From the NCBI RefSeq assembly GCF_009928485.1, contig NZ_JAABNP010000015.1, positions 62,572 through 126,571 of the forward strand: a stretch of DNA of 64,000 bases, written 5' to 3'. The position numbers were made by a program, and so were the translations under genes. Positions 1-8,552 of the stretch are shown in pieces. The stretch's first letter is position 1. The number at the start of each line of letters is the position of its first letter. The stretch comes from Clostridium sp. C2-6-12. Lineage in GTDB: Bacteria > Bacillota > Clostridia > Clostridiales > Clostridiaceae. The notes beneath the pieces are model-generated. The model saw only the letters and a list, made by a program, of their open reading frames with translations. It did not search any database and was not told the DNA's origin.

Positions 1-22
1 CTTACCCATTTATTATGCCTCC

Positions 23-625
23 TCAATTTAAAATATTTTTATTTATTTGAAGTTGTTTTTCAAAATAATCTAATGATTTAGTTTCTTCTTGAAGATTTCT
101 CATTTCTCTACCAACTCCAACCGTAGGATCAGCTGGAATTGAAACAATTGAAATTTCAAAAGGAGTCCATTTTCTAACTATTGTCGCTGGACCTTGAAAT
201 CTTCCATCTGCAGACGTTTTATTAACTGTTACCTCTTCAACAGAATCAACCATATACCCAACAGACACACCTTTTAATGTGCCGTTCTTTACTTTTTGAT
301 ATATCTTTTCTGATTCTTCATCAGAATCAAATTCTACCTCAGCATAACCTCTATTGTTTTCTAACCATACTTTATTTATTTTACCTATAACTGCATCTCT
401 ATTATGATTAAATAACATACAGCCAATATCACTTAGCCTATTTAAGTCTACAGCTCCTTCATTATGATCTAATATTTCAACTCCAAACCAGCGTTCATAT
501 GGCTCTTCACTAGAAAAAGAGAGAATGAATTTTCTTTCATTTCCTTCTCCATCGATGGCTCTAATAGATACGTTTAATAGTTCTCTAGTATAGTTATGAT
601 TTTGAGGTTTGTCCCTCTTCTGCAT
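23..625 (-). CDS. HK97-type prohead protease
   Basis: Predicted capsid maturation protease (S14/U35 group) that cleaves scaffold and capsid precursor inside the prohead. The family pattern is visible: an FNHNRD segment supplying the likely catalytic His (about residue 74 of this start), a KGVSVGY segment with the likely nucleophile Ser, and the conserved WTPFEISIVSIPADP tail. It lies just downstream of the portal gene, as in lambda-type head modules. The start is uncertain: the ATG at 625 gives the usual MxKR beginning and a 32-base overlap with portal, while a TTG at 655 follows a GGGAGGTG that is also portal coding sequence. The capsid gene should follow to the left, outside the window. Confidence 0.88.
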   Translation of the reverse strand: MQKRDKPQNHNYTRELLNVSIRAIDGEGNERKFILSFSSEEPYERWFGVEILDHNEGAVDLNRLSDIGCMLFNHNRDAVIGKINKVWLENNRGYAEVEFDSDEESEKIYQKVKNGTLKGVSVGYMVDSVEEVTVNKTSADGRFQGPATIVRKWTPFEISIVSIPADPTVGVGREMRNLQEETKSLDYFEKQLQINKNILN

Positions 626-2105
626 CAAAGTACAGTTCACTTTCTTCCTTATCAAAAATCACACCTCCCAACTCTATTCCTTTATTTTTAGCATATTCAA
701 GCACTTCACACATTTCGTCAATTTGTTCTTTCCAATCCTTACCGTTTTCTGCTGCTATTTGTTTAAATGTCTTTTGACCTGTTTGTAAAGATATTTTATT
801 TGCATTAGCTTCTTTTTGTGGATCAATCCATTTACGTGGCTTTTGTATCCACTCATGCCAAAAATATTCTTGTTTTTTATCCCAAAAATCTGGCATATCT
901 ATCAAACCACTTAAATATACAGAAATAATGAAACTTTCATATATTTCGTCAAGTACATTTTCTTTAAGCAATTCAATTTCCTCTGCATAGGTAAGTTCAT
1001 CTTCTATCAAGCCCTGTCTTGCTGAAGAATAATTAGTTTCAGACATATCTCTTGAAGTTGCCTCATAACTTATTCCTTGGCCTGCTCCTATTAATCTTTG
1101 TTGAAGCTTTATGTAGCTTGTAGCATCATTACCTTGACCAGCTGGATTTACTACTTGAATTTCATCACCTGGATTAAGTTCTTTTATCATTCCTGGAGTT
1201 ATAGTTTTTCCTTTGTAATTTTCTCTGCCAGTTTCTTGTTGAGTGTTTCTACCATAACTGCCTCCTCCTCCTGGAACAGCTTTTTTTATGAAAACAGATA
1301 GACATGCTGCAATTCTTTCTTTAACTGAAACTGCAACCATATATTCATTAGCATCTCTTATTCTTGTGACTGTTGGTGAAAGATCTGTCATTTCCCTAAC
1401 TTGTGATGGTCTTGTTTTTGAAAAATAAAAAATAACATCTTTGGCTTCAATATAAATAGGATTTTCTATTGAGTAACCATCAATGCTATATTGTTTAATC
1501 CAGTATCCAACTGCTTTATTGTAGCTATTATATTCAATTCCTCCTATGACCTTATTTTCTTTATTTTTAGGTGCCATTTGAGTTATGTCCAATTCATCAA
1601 CTTCTATCAATTGCAATTTGAATGGAATTATTCCATCTTTTGTGTATCTTTTTAAAAACAATATTCCACCATCTACTTTTTTTCTCAGTACTGCCATTCT
1701 GATAATTTGATTAAAGCTTTGGGTTCCTGTTACATCACAGTTATTTTTTTTGCACCAAACTTCCCATAATGTTTCTATTCTATCGTTGAAATTATCATTA
1801 TCCGTTTTTGCTTGAAGCTTATATCCTCCACCATATACATTTCTTTTAAAAGCTTTAATAACAGAATTCATGATGTCAGAATTTCTTTCTAAATCTCTTG
1901 TTCTAGCTCTCACATTATCTCGATTAAATCTATCTGTCATTTCAGCGGATTGGTTTATTGCTCTCCAATTAGCATTTCCTCTATCATAACTTCCAGCATC
2001 ATAATTCTTTAATGATTCCCAGCTTTGCTTCCATGCTTCTCTTCGATATCCTAACTCTGGAGATATATAGCCTATTACGTTATCTAACCAGCTCAACTTT
2101 ATCAC
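594..2105 (-). CDS. Phage portal protein, lambda family
   Basis: 503-residue portal of the lambda gpB type, forming the dodecameric ring through which DNA enters and leaves the head. The N-terminal block (residues about 35-75) carries the family's arginine-rich RARxLxRNSDIMNSVIKAF-like segment, followed by a long mixed alpha/beta body and the ISYEATSRDMSETNYSSAR stretch characteristic of this family near residue 360. It starts 4 bases inside the upstream gpW-like gene and its end overlaps the prohead protease, so the head genes are probably translationally coupled. Length matches the family. Confidence 0.95.
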   Translation of the reverse strand: MIKLSWLDNVIGYISPELGYRREAWKQSWESLKNYDAGSYDRGNANWRAINQSAEMTDRFNRDNVRARTRDLERNSDIMNSVIKAFKRNVYGGGYKLQAKTDNDNFNDRIETLWEVWCKKNNCDVTGTQSFNQIIRMAVLRKKVDGGILFLKRYTKDGIIPFKLQLIEVDELDITQMAPKNKENKVIGGIEYNSYNKAVGYWIKQYSIDGYSIENPIYIEAKDVIFYFSKTRPSQVREMTDLSPTVTRIRDANEYMVAVSVKERIAACLSVFIKKAVPGGGGSYGRNTQQETGRENYKGKTITPGMIKELNPGDEIQVVNPAGQGNDATSYIKLQQRLIGAGQGISYEATSRDMSETNYSSARQGLIEDELTYAEEIELLKENVLDEIYESFIISVYLSGLIDMPDFWDKKQEYFWHEWIQKPRKWIDPQKEANANKISLQTGQKTFKQIAAENGKDWKEQIDEMCEVLEYAKNKGIELGGVIFDKEESELYFDAEEGQTSKS

Positions 2106-2320
2106 CTCCCATCAAATACAGCCACATAAGTATCATCTAATAATGAATCACCTCCTCCGCTTGATACCTGTCTATTTAAATCATTTCTCATATCATAAAG
2201 CAACTTTGCATCAGCTCTAGTAAGCTGCCTTGAACCAATTCTATATGATTGACCTCCAACTAATACTTTTAATATAGCGTTATCTACTTCTTTTAACATT
2301 TCTTCTGGAGTTATTGACAT
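2102..2320 (-). CDS. gpW-like head-tail joining protein
   Basis: 72-residue protein between large terminase and portal, exactly where lambda places gpW. It begins with a MSITPEEML helix and has a central SRQLTRADAKLLYDMRNDL segment typical of gpW-like adaptor proteins that plug the portal after packaging. The ATG at 2320 is preferred over the GTG at 2329 because AGGTGG sits 5 bases before it. The end overlaps the portal start by 4 bases. Confidence 0.8.
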   Translation of the reverse strand: MSITPEEMLKEVDNAILKVLVGGQSYRIGSRQLTRADAKLLYDMRNDLNRQVSSGGGDSLLDDTYVAVFDGR

Positions 2321-2329
2321 TTTATCCAC

Positions 2330-4192
2330 CTACCTTCTTATCCAATCTTCATTATTTTTAATCCAATTTTCTTCTGGTGTATATTTTTCTTCATCCATCT
2401 TTGGCTGTTGTTGCTGATTATTACTTTCTTCAATATTATTAAGATGTAAACTTCTAACGCCTAATATATCAGCTGCTGCTAAACAATAAACTTCACAATC
2501 TAAATAGTGATTATCAGCATGTGATGTTTTTAATTTCCATACTTGTGTTGTCTTATTACCATTTTTAACATTAACTTTATGTTCTGCTGTCACCTGTTTA
2601 GCGTATTCTCTATCACAATTTTTATAAACCATCCATGAACCTTTACCATTTTCTTTTCTCATCCTTCCTGCAATCATATCTTTATATTTTCCACCATCTA
2701 CTAATACTAAACTCATTCCATAAGCTTTTGATTCTGCTTTATTAACTTTACTTAGTTTATAATGACTTAACATAGGATTAGATGAACCTTTAACTGGCAA
2801 AGCCCACTCTGAATTGTTTGCACAAAAATCATATACTTCATCTGCATTGTTACCAGAGTCAATTAATGATAAATTTACAACCATCTTAGTATCATCTTCT
2901 TTTAGATATTCTAAATTCATTATCTTTTCAACCTCTGCAAACGAATATGCCTGGCCATGCGTTATATTTTGACTTGTTATGAAATCTCCCCATGCTCTTA
3001 TAGTCCAGTAAAGACAATTTTCCTGAACATCCACTCCACCAGTAAGTATTTTGGCCCAAGGAGGAACTACAAATTCTTTATTCTTTGTTTGTCTCTCCAT
3101 TACTAAATCTTCATTAGTTTTTAATTTGGTATCTTCCCAAGGTTCAGCAAGCCATGAATTAATAAAATTTTGTAGCTGCTCCGGATCATCTTTTGATTCT
3201 AAAAATTTTTTAACCATGTCTTCCCATGTAACAAAGATACTATATAAAGAATTAATCCAGAATGAAACGCTTTTAGGCCTTACAGTATATTTTTTCTCTA
3301 CACTCTGCCATTTACCTTCTCTAAGCATTTTAGGTTTATCTTTATTATCAATAAAGCATCCGCATTCTTGGCACACATATGCTGCTGTAGCAGCACGTTC
3401 TGATATTGACATTTCTTTTTCTTCATCTTTATCAAATATTACTTGCTTCCATTTAAATTCAATCATTTCTTTGCAATGAGGACATGGCATAAAATAATGT
3501 CTTTTATCTTCAGCTGCTTCATGTAATCTCCACACATAGTTACTTTTCAGAGTAGGTGTTGAACATGTATATATTTTCTTAGAATGTTTAAATGTTTTTG
3601 TACGTTCCACTGCTAGATCATAAGGTGATGCTTCTTTTTTAGATGCACCACCCATTTTATCAATTTCATCAAAGAGTAAAAATTTTATTGCCTTTGATGC
3701 CAGCTTTGAAGGTGAATTTGCACCTCTAAGATATAAATTCATTCCTTTAAATTTAAGTGCTAATTCTTTTGAATTATTTTCTAAAAAACGCTCCCTAAGG
3801 GAAGGACTCTTTCTAAATGCTGGTTTAAGCTTATCATTTGAAATATCTTTAGCTAAATCATCTGTTGGATAAACAATCATAGTTGGACTTGGATTTTGTG
3901 TTATTATCCATCCAATATCATTTATAAGTGCTTCAGTACCTCCTACTTGTGTAGGCTTGCAGAAATTTATATGTTCTATATATGGATCATTAAAACTATC
4001 CATAATTTCAATTAAATAAGGAGTAACATCGTTACTCCATTTTCCTGGCAAACTTGATGATTCATCAAGCACTCTATATTTTTCTGACCATTGACTTACA
4101 GTTAATTCCTCAGGTTTAGCTAAAGCTTTTTTTAAAACCCTTTTGAATAAATTGCTTGTTTTCTTTCTTGAACGTATTTTTTCATTACTCAC
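2330..4192 (-). CDS. Terminase large subunit, GpA family
   Basis: 620-residue packaging motor of the lambda GpA family: N-terminal ATPase that translocates DNA and C-terminal nuclease that cuts at cos. Visible are the CKPTQVGGTEALIN adenine/Walker-type loop near residue 75, a LLFDEID Walker B near 170, two CxxC pairs (MPCPHCKEM and YVCQECGCF) near 240-290 forming a zinc site, and a GGVDVQENCLYW nuclease-domain motif near 390. It starts at GTG behind AAGGTGAGAGG and follows the small subunit after 22 bases. GpA-type enzymes normally use cohesive ends, so a cos site is expected nearby. Confidence 0.95.
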   Translation of the reverse strand: MSNEKIRSRKKTSNLFKRVLKKALAKPEELTVSQWSEKYRVLDESSSLPGKWSNDVTPYLIEIMDSFNDPYIEHINFCKPTQVGGTEALINDIGWIITQNPSPTMIVYPTDDLAKDISNDKLKPAFRKSPSLRERFLENNSKELALKFKGMNLYLRGANSPSKLASKAIKFLLFDEIDKMGGASKKEASPYDLAVERTKTFKHSKKIYTCSTPTLKSNYVWRLHEAAEDKRHYFMPCPHCKEMIEFKWKQVIFDKDEEKEMSISERAATAAYVCQECGCFIDNKDKPKMLREGKWQSVEKKYTVRPKSVSFWINSLYSIFVTWEDMVKKFLESKDDPEQLQNFINSWLAEPWEDTKLKTNEDLVMERQTKNKEFVVPPWAKILTGGVDVQENCLYWTIRAWGDFITSQNITHGQAYSFAEVEKIMNLEYLKEDDTKMVVNLSLIDSGNNADEVYDFCANNSEWALPVKGSSNPMLSHYKLSKVNKAESKAYGMSLVLVDGGKYKDMIAGRMRKENGKGSWMVYKNCDREYAKQVTAEHKVNVKNGNKTTQVWKLKTSHADNHYLDCEVYCLAAADILGVRSLHLNNIEESNNQQQQPKMDEEKYTPEENWIKNNEDWIRR

Positions 4193-4214
4193 CCTCTCAC
4201 CTTCTTAAGGACAA

Positions 4215-4760
4215 TTATATTTCTTCATCATCCCCCTCTTCATCAAATTCTTCTTCGTCAACTTCTTCATCGTCATCGTAACTTTGTATTTTTTCTCTAT
4301 TAACTTTATCAGGATCATACTCTGATAACTCTTCTAATGTTTCTGTCATTTCCTTTTGTAGTAATGAAATAATTCTATTTATATCACTTTCTCCAAGAAC
4401 TTGAACTGCTACTTTTGCTGGAATTGATATTAATCTATTCCTAAAATTAATTAGCATTTCATTTAGAAAAAGTTCTACATCTGAAGCTTCGTGAAGTTCC
4501 TTTTTTAACTTTCTTAATTTTAAACTTGATATATTTTTCTTAATCTGTTCATGCTCTGCTCTTTCCTTTTCAACATCGATAGATGTACCCTTATTCGTTT
4601 CCGTTTTTATCTTATAATCGATATACTCCTGAACGCATTTTTCAAGGTTATATTTTTTACCATTTTCAGCAAAAGAAAAGAACCCTTCTTCTCTTAATTG
4701 TCTAACCCTTCTGTCTGTTATTCCTAGTATGTTTGCAAGTTGTTTTTGATTTACATTCAT
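4215..4760 (-). CDS. Terminase small subunit, Nu1-like
   Basis: 181-residue protein with an N-terminal winged-helix region (QKQLANILGITDRRVRQLREEG) that in Nu1-type subunits binds cos, a central coiled coil (residues about 60-140) and a very acidic C-terminal tail of Asp/Glu. It sits directly before the large subunit. The tail is likely the contact to the large subunit by analogy with lambda gpNu1, which is inference. Confidence 0.88.
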   Translation of the reverse strand: MNVNQKQLANILGITDRRVRQLREEGFFSFAENGKKYNLEKCVQEYIDYKIKTETNKGTSIDVEKERAEHEQIKKNISSLKLRKLKKELHEASDVELFLNEMLINFRNRLISIPAKVAVQVLGESDINRIISLLQKEMTETLEELSEYDPDKVNREKIQSYDDDEEVDEEEFDEEGDDEEI

Positions 4761-4984
4761 ACATAAAATTCCTCATTTCAAATATCAAATCCAAGTACCA
4801 AATATTGGTCAAGAATTAATTTATTATTCAACCTCAAAAGAGGAAGGAAGTACCCCCAAAAAAATTTTTATAAAGAGATAAAAACCGGGGTTCGCTAGCC
4901 CCGCATGACGTCTCCCCCCTGGGAAGTACCTAGTGCTTTCTTTTCGACATTATTCAACATTTTCAAAACATTTCACAACCCATA
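4761..4984. other. Candidate cos / packaging recognition region
   Basis: No gene is convincing here. The segment lies immediately upstream of the Nu1-like gene, where lambda-type phages carry cos. It contains unusually GC-rich patches for this DNA: a hairpin CGGGGTT...AGCCCCG at about 4887-4904, then GACGTCTCCCCCCTGGG at about 4908-4924, and a second C-run near 4852. These are candidate cut or binding sites. A plus-strand reading frame over this segment is a shadow. The cos assignment is positional inference. Confidence 0.4.
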
Positions 4985-5155
4985 TTACTTCCTCTTTTCA
5001 CTGTTCCTAAAGCATTCCATTATACCTTCGTACTTATTTATCTTAGCTTTTTCTATATGGCAAGTTTTATATCTATCACAGCCAGGATTGTCAATCTTGC
5101 AGAAACATATTAACTCACCTTTATTCCATCGTGTATAACATTTATAAGTTGACAA
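4985..5155 (-). CDS. Small cysteine-rich phage protein
   Basis: 56-residue reading frame starting at TTG behind AAGGAAGGTGAAGAGG, a strong ribosome binding site. The N-terminal half has five cysteines in the order C, CxC, C, C plus His (KCYTRW, ICFCKI, PGCDRY, KTCHIE) with a sixth Cys later, suggesting a small zinc-binding fold. It lies between the Dam remnant and the cos region. No family is recognised. Confidence 0.55.
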   Translation of the reverse strand: MSTYKCYTRWNKGELICFCKIDNPGCDRYKTCHIEKAKINKYEGIMECFRNSEKRK

Positions 5156-5174
5156 CCTCTTCACCTTCCTTACC

Positions 5175-5393
5175 TTAATAGTTGGTTATTATTAATTCAG
5201 CATACTTGCCTCTAGCTTCGCTTTGTCTAGATATAGAATAATTAACTTCAACTTTACTCGGTTCTTTTCCAAAGTAAACCCATCCTGCTCCAAAAAATAA
5301 CTCCACATAGCATGTATGCTTTGGAATCATTTCTATTACTGTATTTCTTAGTTTACTTTTTCCTCCCATCCGTGTGATTGGTGGTTTTAACAT
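5175..5393 (-). pseudogene. Internally deleted Dam-type adenine methyltransferase
   Basis: 72 codons, against about 250-280 for a D12-class N6-adenine methyltransferase. Residues 1 to about 50 are a good N-terminus (PPITRMGGKSKLR SAM-binding loop, then CYVELFFGAGWVYFGK). The next residues jump straight to what looks like the family's extreme C-terminus (YSISRQSEARGKYAELIITNY). The catalytic DPPY motif and target recognition domain are absent. The simplest reading is an in-frame deletion of roughly 200 codons in a once complete gene. It cannot be an active methylase. Confidence 0.75.
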
Positions 5394-5461
5394 GCTGTCA
5401 CATCCTCTTTATATTAATATTAGGTTATTCTGTACACACTTATTAGTCGTAACATCAATAT

Positions 5462-5490
5462 AAAAAGACACCTATAAAATAATAGGTGTC
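5462..5490 (-). terminator. Intrinsic terminator after the late regulator gene
   Basis: Perfect 8-bp stem (GACACCTA / TAGGTGTC, 8-base loop) followed on the minus strand by TTTTTA. It lies 110 bases after the ArpU-like gene and before the Dam remnant, so it would separate early from late transcription. Confidence 0.75.
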
Positions 5491-5600
5491 AATAAAAGGT
5501 GTAATTTTGAAGCATTTTTAGCTATAAACAATTTTCACAATACAAGCTTATCATATAATATACATATGTTCAACGGCACGAAATGGGCACAAAATGGGCA

Positions 5601-6200
5601 TTATATTATTTCTCTCAAACTCTCTGGGAATAAAATAGTTATTAAATCATTCATTAACCTTGCTCTATTACGTCCAATAGTTCTTCTATCCTTTTTTAGT
5701 TTTTCTGCAACCTCTTCATCCGATGCAATTCTATCTTCTTCTTTATTCAAATATCTATATTGAATAATAGAAAAATATTTGTCCTTCTCTATTTTGCTTA
5801 TTGCATTTTCTATCCTCTTCATATCTCTTTCAGTTTCCATTTTCTCCATTAGATACTTTTCTTTCAATTGTAAATATCTATCTTCTGCACTAATGCTGCC
5901 TCTTCCTGTTTGATATACTACAATTGATTTACTTGCTTGAGGTAATCCATGTTTCTCTATGTATTCAATATCCTCTTCTTTTTGCTTTATAGCATCTTTT
6001 AATATTTCATATCTATATAATAATAATTCTACTTTTTTGTAATAACTTAATTCACCCTTAATCAAATTGTTTCCCTTTAACTCCATAACAGTATTTTTTG
6101 CAGTTTCTTTGGCTGTTTTCTCTATTATTTCACTTTGATTTTTTTCTTTCTTTTTATCATATTTTTCTATAGCTTTTTCAATTATTTCATTCACTTCCAT
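5601..6200 (-). CDS. ArpU/RinA-like late transcription regulator
   Basis: 199-residue protein with a long charged N-terminal helical region and a C-terminal sigma-region-4-like helix-turn-helix (SIIQYRYLNKEE then DEEVAEKLKKDRRTIGRNR). This architecture and its position just before the terminase genes match the late gene activators of Gram-positive phages. It probably turns on packaging and structural genes from a promoter near cos. A terminator directly follows, so it would be made as the last early gene. Function is inferred from architecture and place. Confidence 0.72.
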   Translation of the reverse strand: MEVNEIIEKAIEKYDKKKEKNQSEIIEKTAKETAKNTVMELKGNNLIKGELSYYKKVELLLYRYEILKDAIKQKEEDIEYIEKHGLPQASKSIVVYQTGRGSISAEDRYLQLKEKYLMEKMETERDMKRIENAISKIEKDKYFSIIQYRYLNKEEDRIASDEEVAEKLKKDRRTIGRNRARLMNDLITILFPESLREII

Positions 6201-6220
6201 TTATCATTCACCTCTTCAAA

Positions 6221-6568
6221 CTATTCTTTAACATCTATTTCTATACCAGTTTCATAGTTCCAGCCTCTATCAGAAAGTTTGTCCTTATGTTCTATATTAA
6301 TATCCTCTATAAGTTTCTCCTCTCCAAATTCTTTAGATATCTTATGCGACTTAAACAATACTAATATGCACACTTGAATTAAATCAAACGTTTCTCTTAG
6401 AACTTCTTTCAAATTATCTGATGTTTTATCATATCCATAATTAACTATTGCTTTAGTTAATTCAATATATTCTTCTGTAAGTTTGTCTTTTATTTCTCTA
6501 AATGATATAGTTTCATTATTTATTTTTTCCTTTGGATTATTCTTCAGTACATGCATTATTAGTTTCAT
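6221..6568 (-). CDS. MazG-like all-alpha NTP pyrophosphohydrolase
   Basis: 115 residues, all helical. The metal-binding pattern of the MazG-like fold is visible: EEYIELTKA in the first helix and RETFDLIQVCI about 30 residues later (ExxE...ExxD). Such phage enzymes hydrolyse nucleoside triphosphates, possibly modified nucleotides or alarmone-related signals. The start ATG has GAAGG upstream and overlaps a short upstream reading frame. Confidence 0.68.
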   Translation of the reverse strand: MKLIMHVLKNNPKEKINNETISFREIKDKLTEEYIELTKAIVNYGYDKTSDNLKEVLRETFDLIQVCILVLFKSHKISKEFGEEKLIEDINIEHKDKLSDRGWNYETGIEIDVKE

Positions 6569-6632
6569 CTTTACGCTTACCTTCTTTATTTAAAATTTTA
6601 ATTACCTCTATCATTGCTTTATCTCCAATCAT
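6537..6632 (-). CDS. Possible 31-residue phage peptide
   Basis: Begins MIGDKAMIEVIKIL behind a good AGGTGAAG ribosome binding site and overlaps the MazG-like start by 32 bases in another frame. The N-terminal half is a plausible amphipathic helix. It could be a real small protein or a coupling leader. No relative is recognised. Confidence 0.35.
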   Translation of the reverse strand: MIGDKAMIEVIKILNKEGKRKDETNNACTEE

Positions 6633-6663
6633 TTTAAGCTTCACCTATTAATAGTATGACGAA

Positions 6664-6972
6664 CTAAACTGTTGTTAACTCTCCTATGCTAAATATAACT
6701 TCCATGCCTTTATACTTTCCACTAACAACTGTTGCTTTAACTCCACCATTTTCATCTACATGGTTGTTTTTATCTACTACTTCTGTACCCTTTGGAATTA
6801 ATGTTTCACTATTTTTATTACTTATTGTACAATCTTCGTTTAATATATATTTTTTCATATTTGAACTCTCCTTTGATATTGATGTAATTTTAAAACTTTT
6901 TACGTGATTGGCTTGTCTTGAACTCAGAAAACCTATTTTTTCTGCTTCTTTATTTAATTCCCTAATACTCAT
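6664..6972 (-). CDS. Hypothetical phage protein with two possible starts
   Basis: 102 residues from the ATG at 6972 (GGAAGGTG upstream) or 64 residues from the ATG at 6858 (GGAGAG upstream). Both sites are good. The C-terminal 64 residues (MKKYILNEDC onward) look like a compact beta-rich domain with Gly turns and an IPKGTEVV segment. The first 38 residues are helical and Arg/Lys rich. It may be a dual-start gene or a fusion of two small genes. Function unknown. Confidence 0.6.
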   Translation of the reverse strand: MSIRELNKEAEKIGFLSSRQANHVKSFKITSISKESSNMKKYILNEDCTISNKNSETLIPKGTEVVDKNNHVDENGGVKATVVSGKYKGMEVIFSIGELTTV

Positions 6973-7003
6973 TGATAGCACCTTCCACTTGTAGTATTGC
7001 GAA

Positions 7004-7342
7004 TTAAATCAATCCTCCATCTATAAGTAACAATACATATTTATTATCATCAACACTAATGCTTAACTTATTTTCTAAATCAATTTGTTTATAAAATTCT
7101 GCAAGCTTGTCCTCTTCTGTTAAGCACCCTTCTATATTGGCTTTTTTATATCTTTCAAGTGCTTCTTGCTCTGTCATTTCTTCAGGTGTTGAATCCTCAT
7201 AACTTTCATTATATTCTTCTATACCACCTTCAATTTCTTCGGCATAAGCTTTTATAGCAATATCCATTGGATATTCTTCATTTTCAACCACTGCAATTAA
7301 AGCATAATATTCATATTCTTTATTAAATTCATAAAATTTCAT
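7004..7342 (-). CDS. Hypothetical acidic phage protein
   Basis: 112 residues, strongly acidic, with a central Glu-rich region (YEDSTPEEMTEQEALERYKKA) and a hydrophobic C-terminus. It lies 4 bases downstream of the next upstream gene on the same strand, so it is part of the early operon. No family recognised. Confidence 0.65.
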   Translation of the reverse strand: MKFYEFNKEYEYYALIAVVENEEYPMDIAIKAYAEEIEGGIEEYNESYEDSTPEEMTEQEALERYKKANIEGCLTEEDKLAEFYKQIDLENKLSISVDDNKYVLLLIDGGLI

Positions 7343-7346
7343 AGCT

Positions 7347-7940
7347 CTACCTCACTTCAATTACTTCATCATTAAGAATCCTATAGCAGTTTGGAAATAG
7401 TTTATGTTTCTTATGCCAATCATGAAATACATTATTTAATGCTTCTTCTAACTCCTTCTGTTGCTCGTCAGTAACATCTTCCAAATATGTTTCAGATACT
7501 TCGCCTACTTCATCATATAGTTGCTCTTGAGCATTTTCTATAACTGTGCCTGCATCTATATGAGCCATTGAACAATACTCTTGTCTACCAATTCTAAAAG
7601 ATTCTAACCCATCTTCTTTAGCGGCTTTCATGCCTTCTTCTATCGCTTCTTCTCTGCTATTACAATCTATATCGGAACTCCATATTTCACTATTACTTTC
7701 AGTTAATTCAACTATCCAATCTTCTTTTTCTGCATCATCTTTGATTAAAGTGAAAACCTCTTTTGCATCAAAGTATACTGTATGTTTTTCATTACTTTTT
7801 AACTTGTGAATATCTTCCTTAACTTCTTCAATATCTTCAATTTTTGCCCCTCTGCTTCTTAGAGCTTCAACTAAATAATCTTTAAATTCCTCATTATCTA
7901 AACTTACTTTATCTCCATTAACTTCTATAATTTTATACAT
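7347..7940 (-). CDS. Hypothetical acidic phage protein
   Basis: 197 residues, acidic, containing one WHKKHKLFPNCY motif near the C-terminus and several aromatic residues in a mixed alpha/beta pattern. It is co-directional with its neighbours in the early region. The acidity would suit a DNA mimic or a host-protein binder, but nothing specific supports that. Function unknown. Confidence 0.65.
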   Translation of the reverse strand: MYKIIEVNGDKVSLDNEEFKDYLVEALRSRGAKIEDIEEVKEDIHKLKSNEKHTVYFDAKEVFTLIKDDAEKEDWIVELTESNSEIWSSDIDCNSREEAIEEGMKAAKEDGLESFRIGRQEYCSMAHIDAGTVIENAQEQLYDEVGEVSETYLEDVTDEQQKELEEALNNVFHDWHKKHKLFPNCYRILNDEVIEVR

Positions 7941-7986
7941 TTAAAAACCCTCCAATTATTTTTATTTGTTACACACTTTCTACATA

Positions 7987-8268
7987 TTACAAACCAAAAC
8001 TTACCGTTATATTCTCTAAATTTAAAATCTGCTCTAATGTTAAATTCTTATTTAATGCAATGCTTGAAAGATATATTTCCCTTTTTCCTTTTTCCTCAAT
8101 TGTTTCTTTAGCACACTTAATAGCTGCTTTTAAATCCTTACAACTTCCCCAAATCATCCAAAGTCCTTGTGTATCATCTTTCATTAACCAACCAACTTTA
8201 TAATCATCCGGACATATTTTCGCCCCTTCTTTTTTAGCTATTAATATTGGTAAGTGCTTTTCTCCCAT
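7987..8268 (-). CDS. Hypothetical phage protein
   Basis: 93 residues from the ATG at 8268, chosen because GGAGGAAAGAG lies at ideal distance. Contains a GWLMKDDTQGLWMIWGSCKDLKAA-like segment of aromatic beta strands followed by a helix. The upstream gene ends 16 bases before this start. No family recognised. Confidence 0.6.
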   Translation of the reverse strand: MGEKHLPILIAKKEGAKICPDDYKVGWLMKDDTQGLWMIWGSCKDLKAAIKCAKETIEEKGKREIYLSSIALNKNLTLEQILNLENITVSFGL

Positions 8269-8284
8269 AACTCTTTCCTCCACT

Positions 8285-8539
8285 CTATTTATCACGAACA
8301 ATCGTAATATTATTTTTTAATGGACATTCACTGTTGTATCCATCTACTCTTTCATTATTGAAAATCTGCTTCTCTCTCAAAATACAATAAGAGTCTTTCC
8401 TATGAATAACACATGTTCCACTAAGCTTATCAACGCTTTCTACATTTTCAAAATGTATTTGCTCCTTTCTGAAAGGACAATTCAAACAACTTTCAACCTT
8501 AAATGGCAATGTAAATTTATACTCAAATTTTTCATTCAT
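8285..8539 (-). CDS. Small cysteine-rich phage protein
   Basis: 84 residues with five cysteines (CLNCPFRKE, TCVIHR, YCILRE) plus a final ECPL, suggesting a zinc knot or a 4Fe-4S-type cluster site. The ATG at 8539 is preferred (GAGGAGTG upstream); a GTG at 8548 is in frame. It sits between YopX and a hypothetical gene. Function unknown. Confidence 0.6.
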   Translation of the reverse strand: MNEKFEYKFTLPFKVESCLNCPFRKEQIHFENVESVDKLSGTCVIHRKDSYCILREKQIFNNERVDGYNSECPLKNNITIVRDK

Positions 8540-8552
8540 TTTAATCACTCCT

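Noticed and set aside
4905..5138. 77-codon hydrophobic plus-strand frame
   Set aside because: Overlaps the better-supported cysteine-rich minus-strand gene at 4985-5155 and has no ribosome site.
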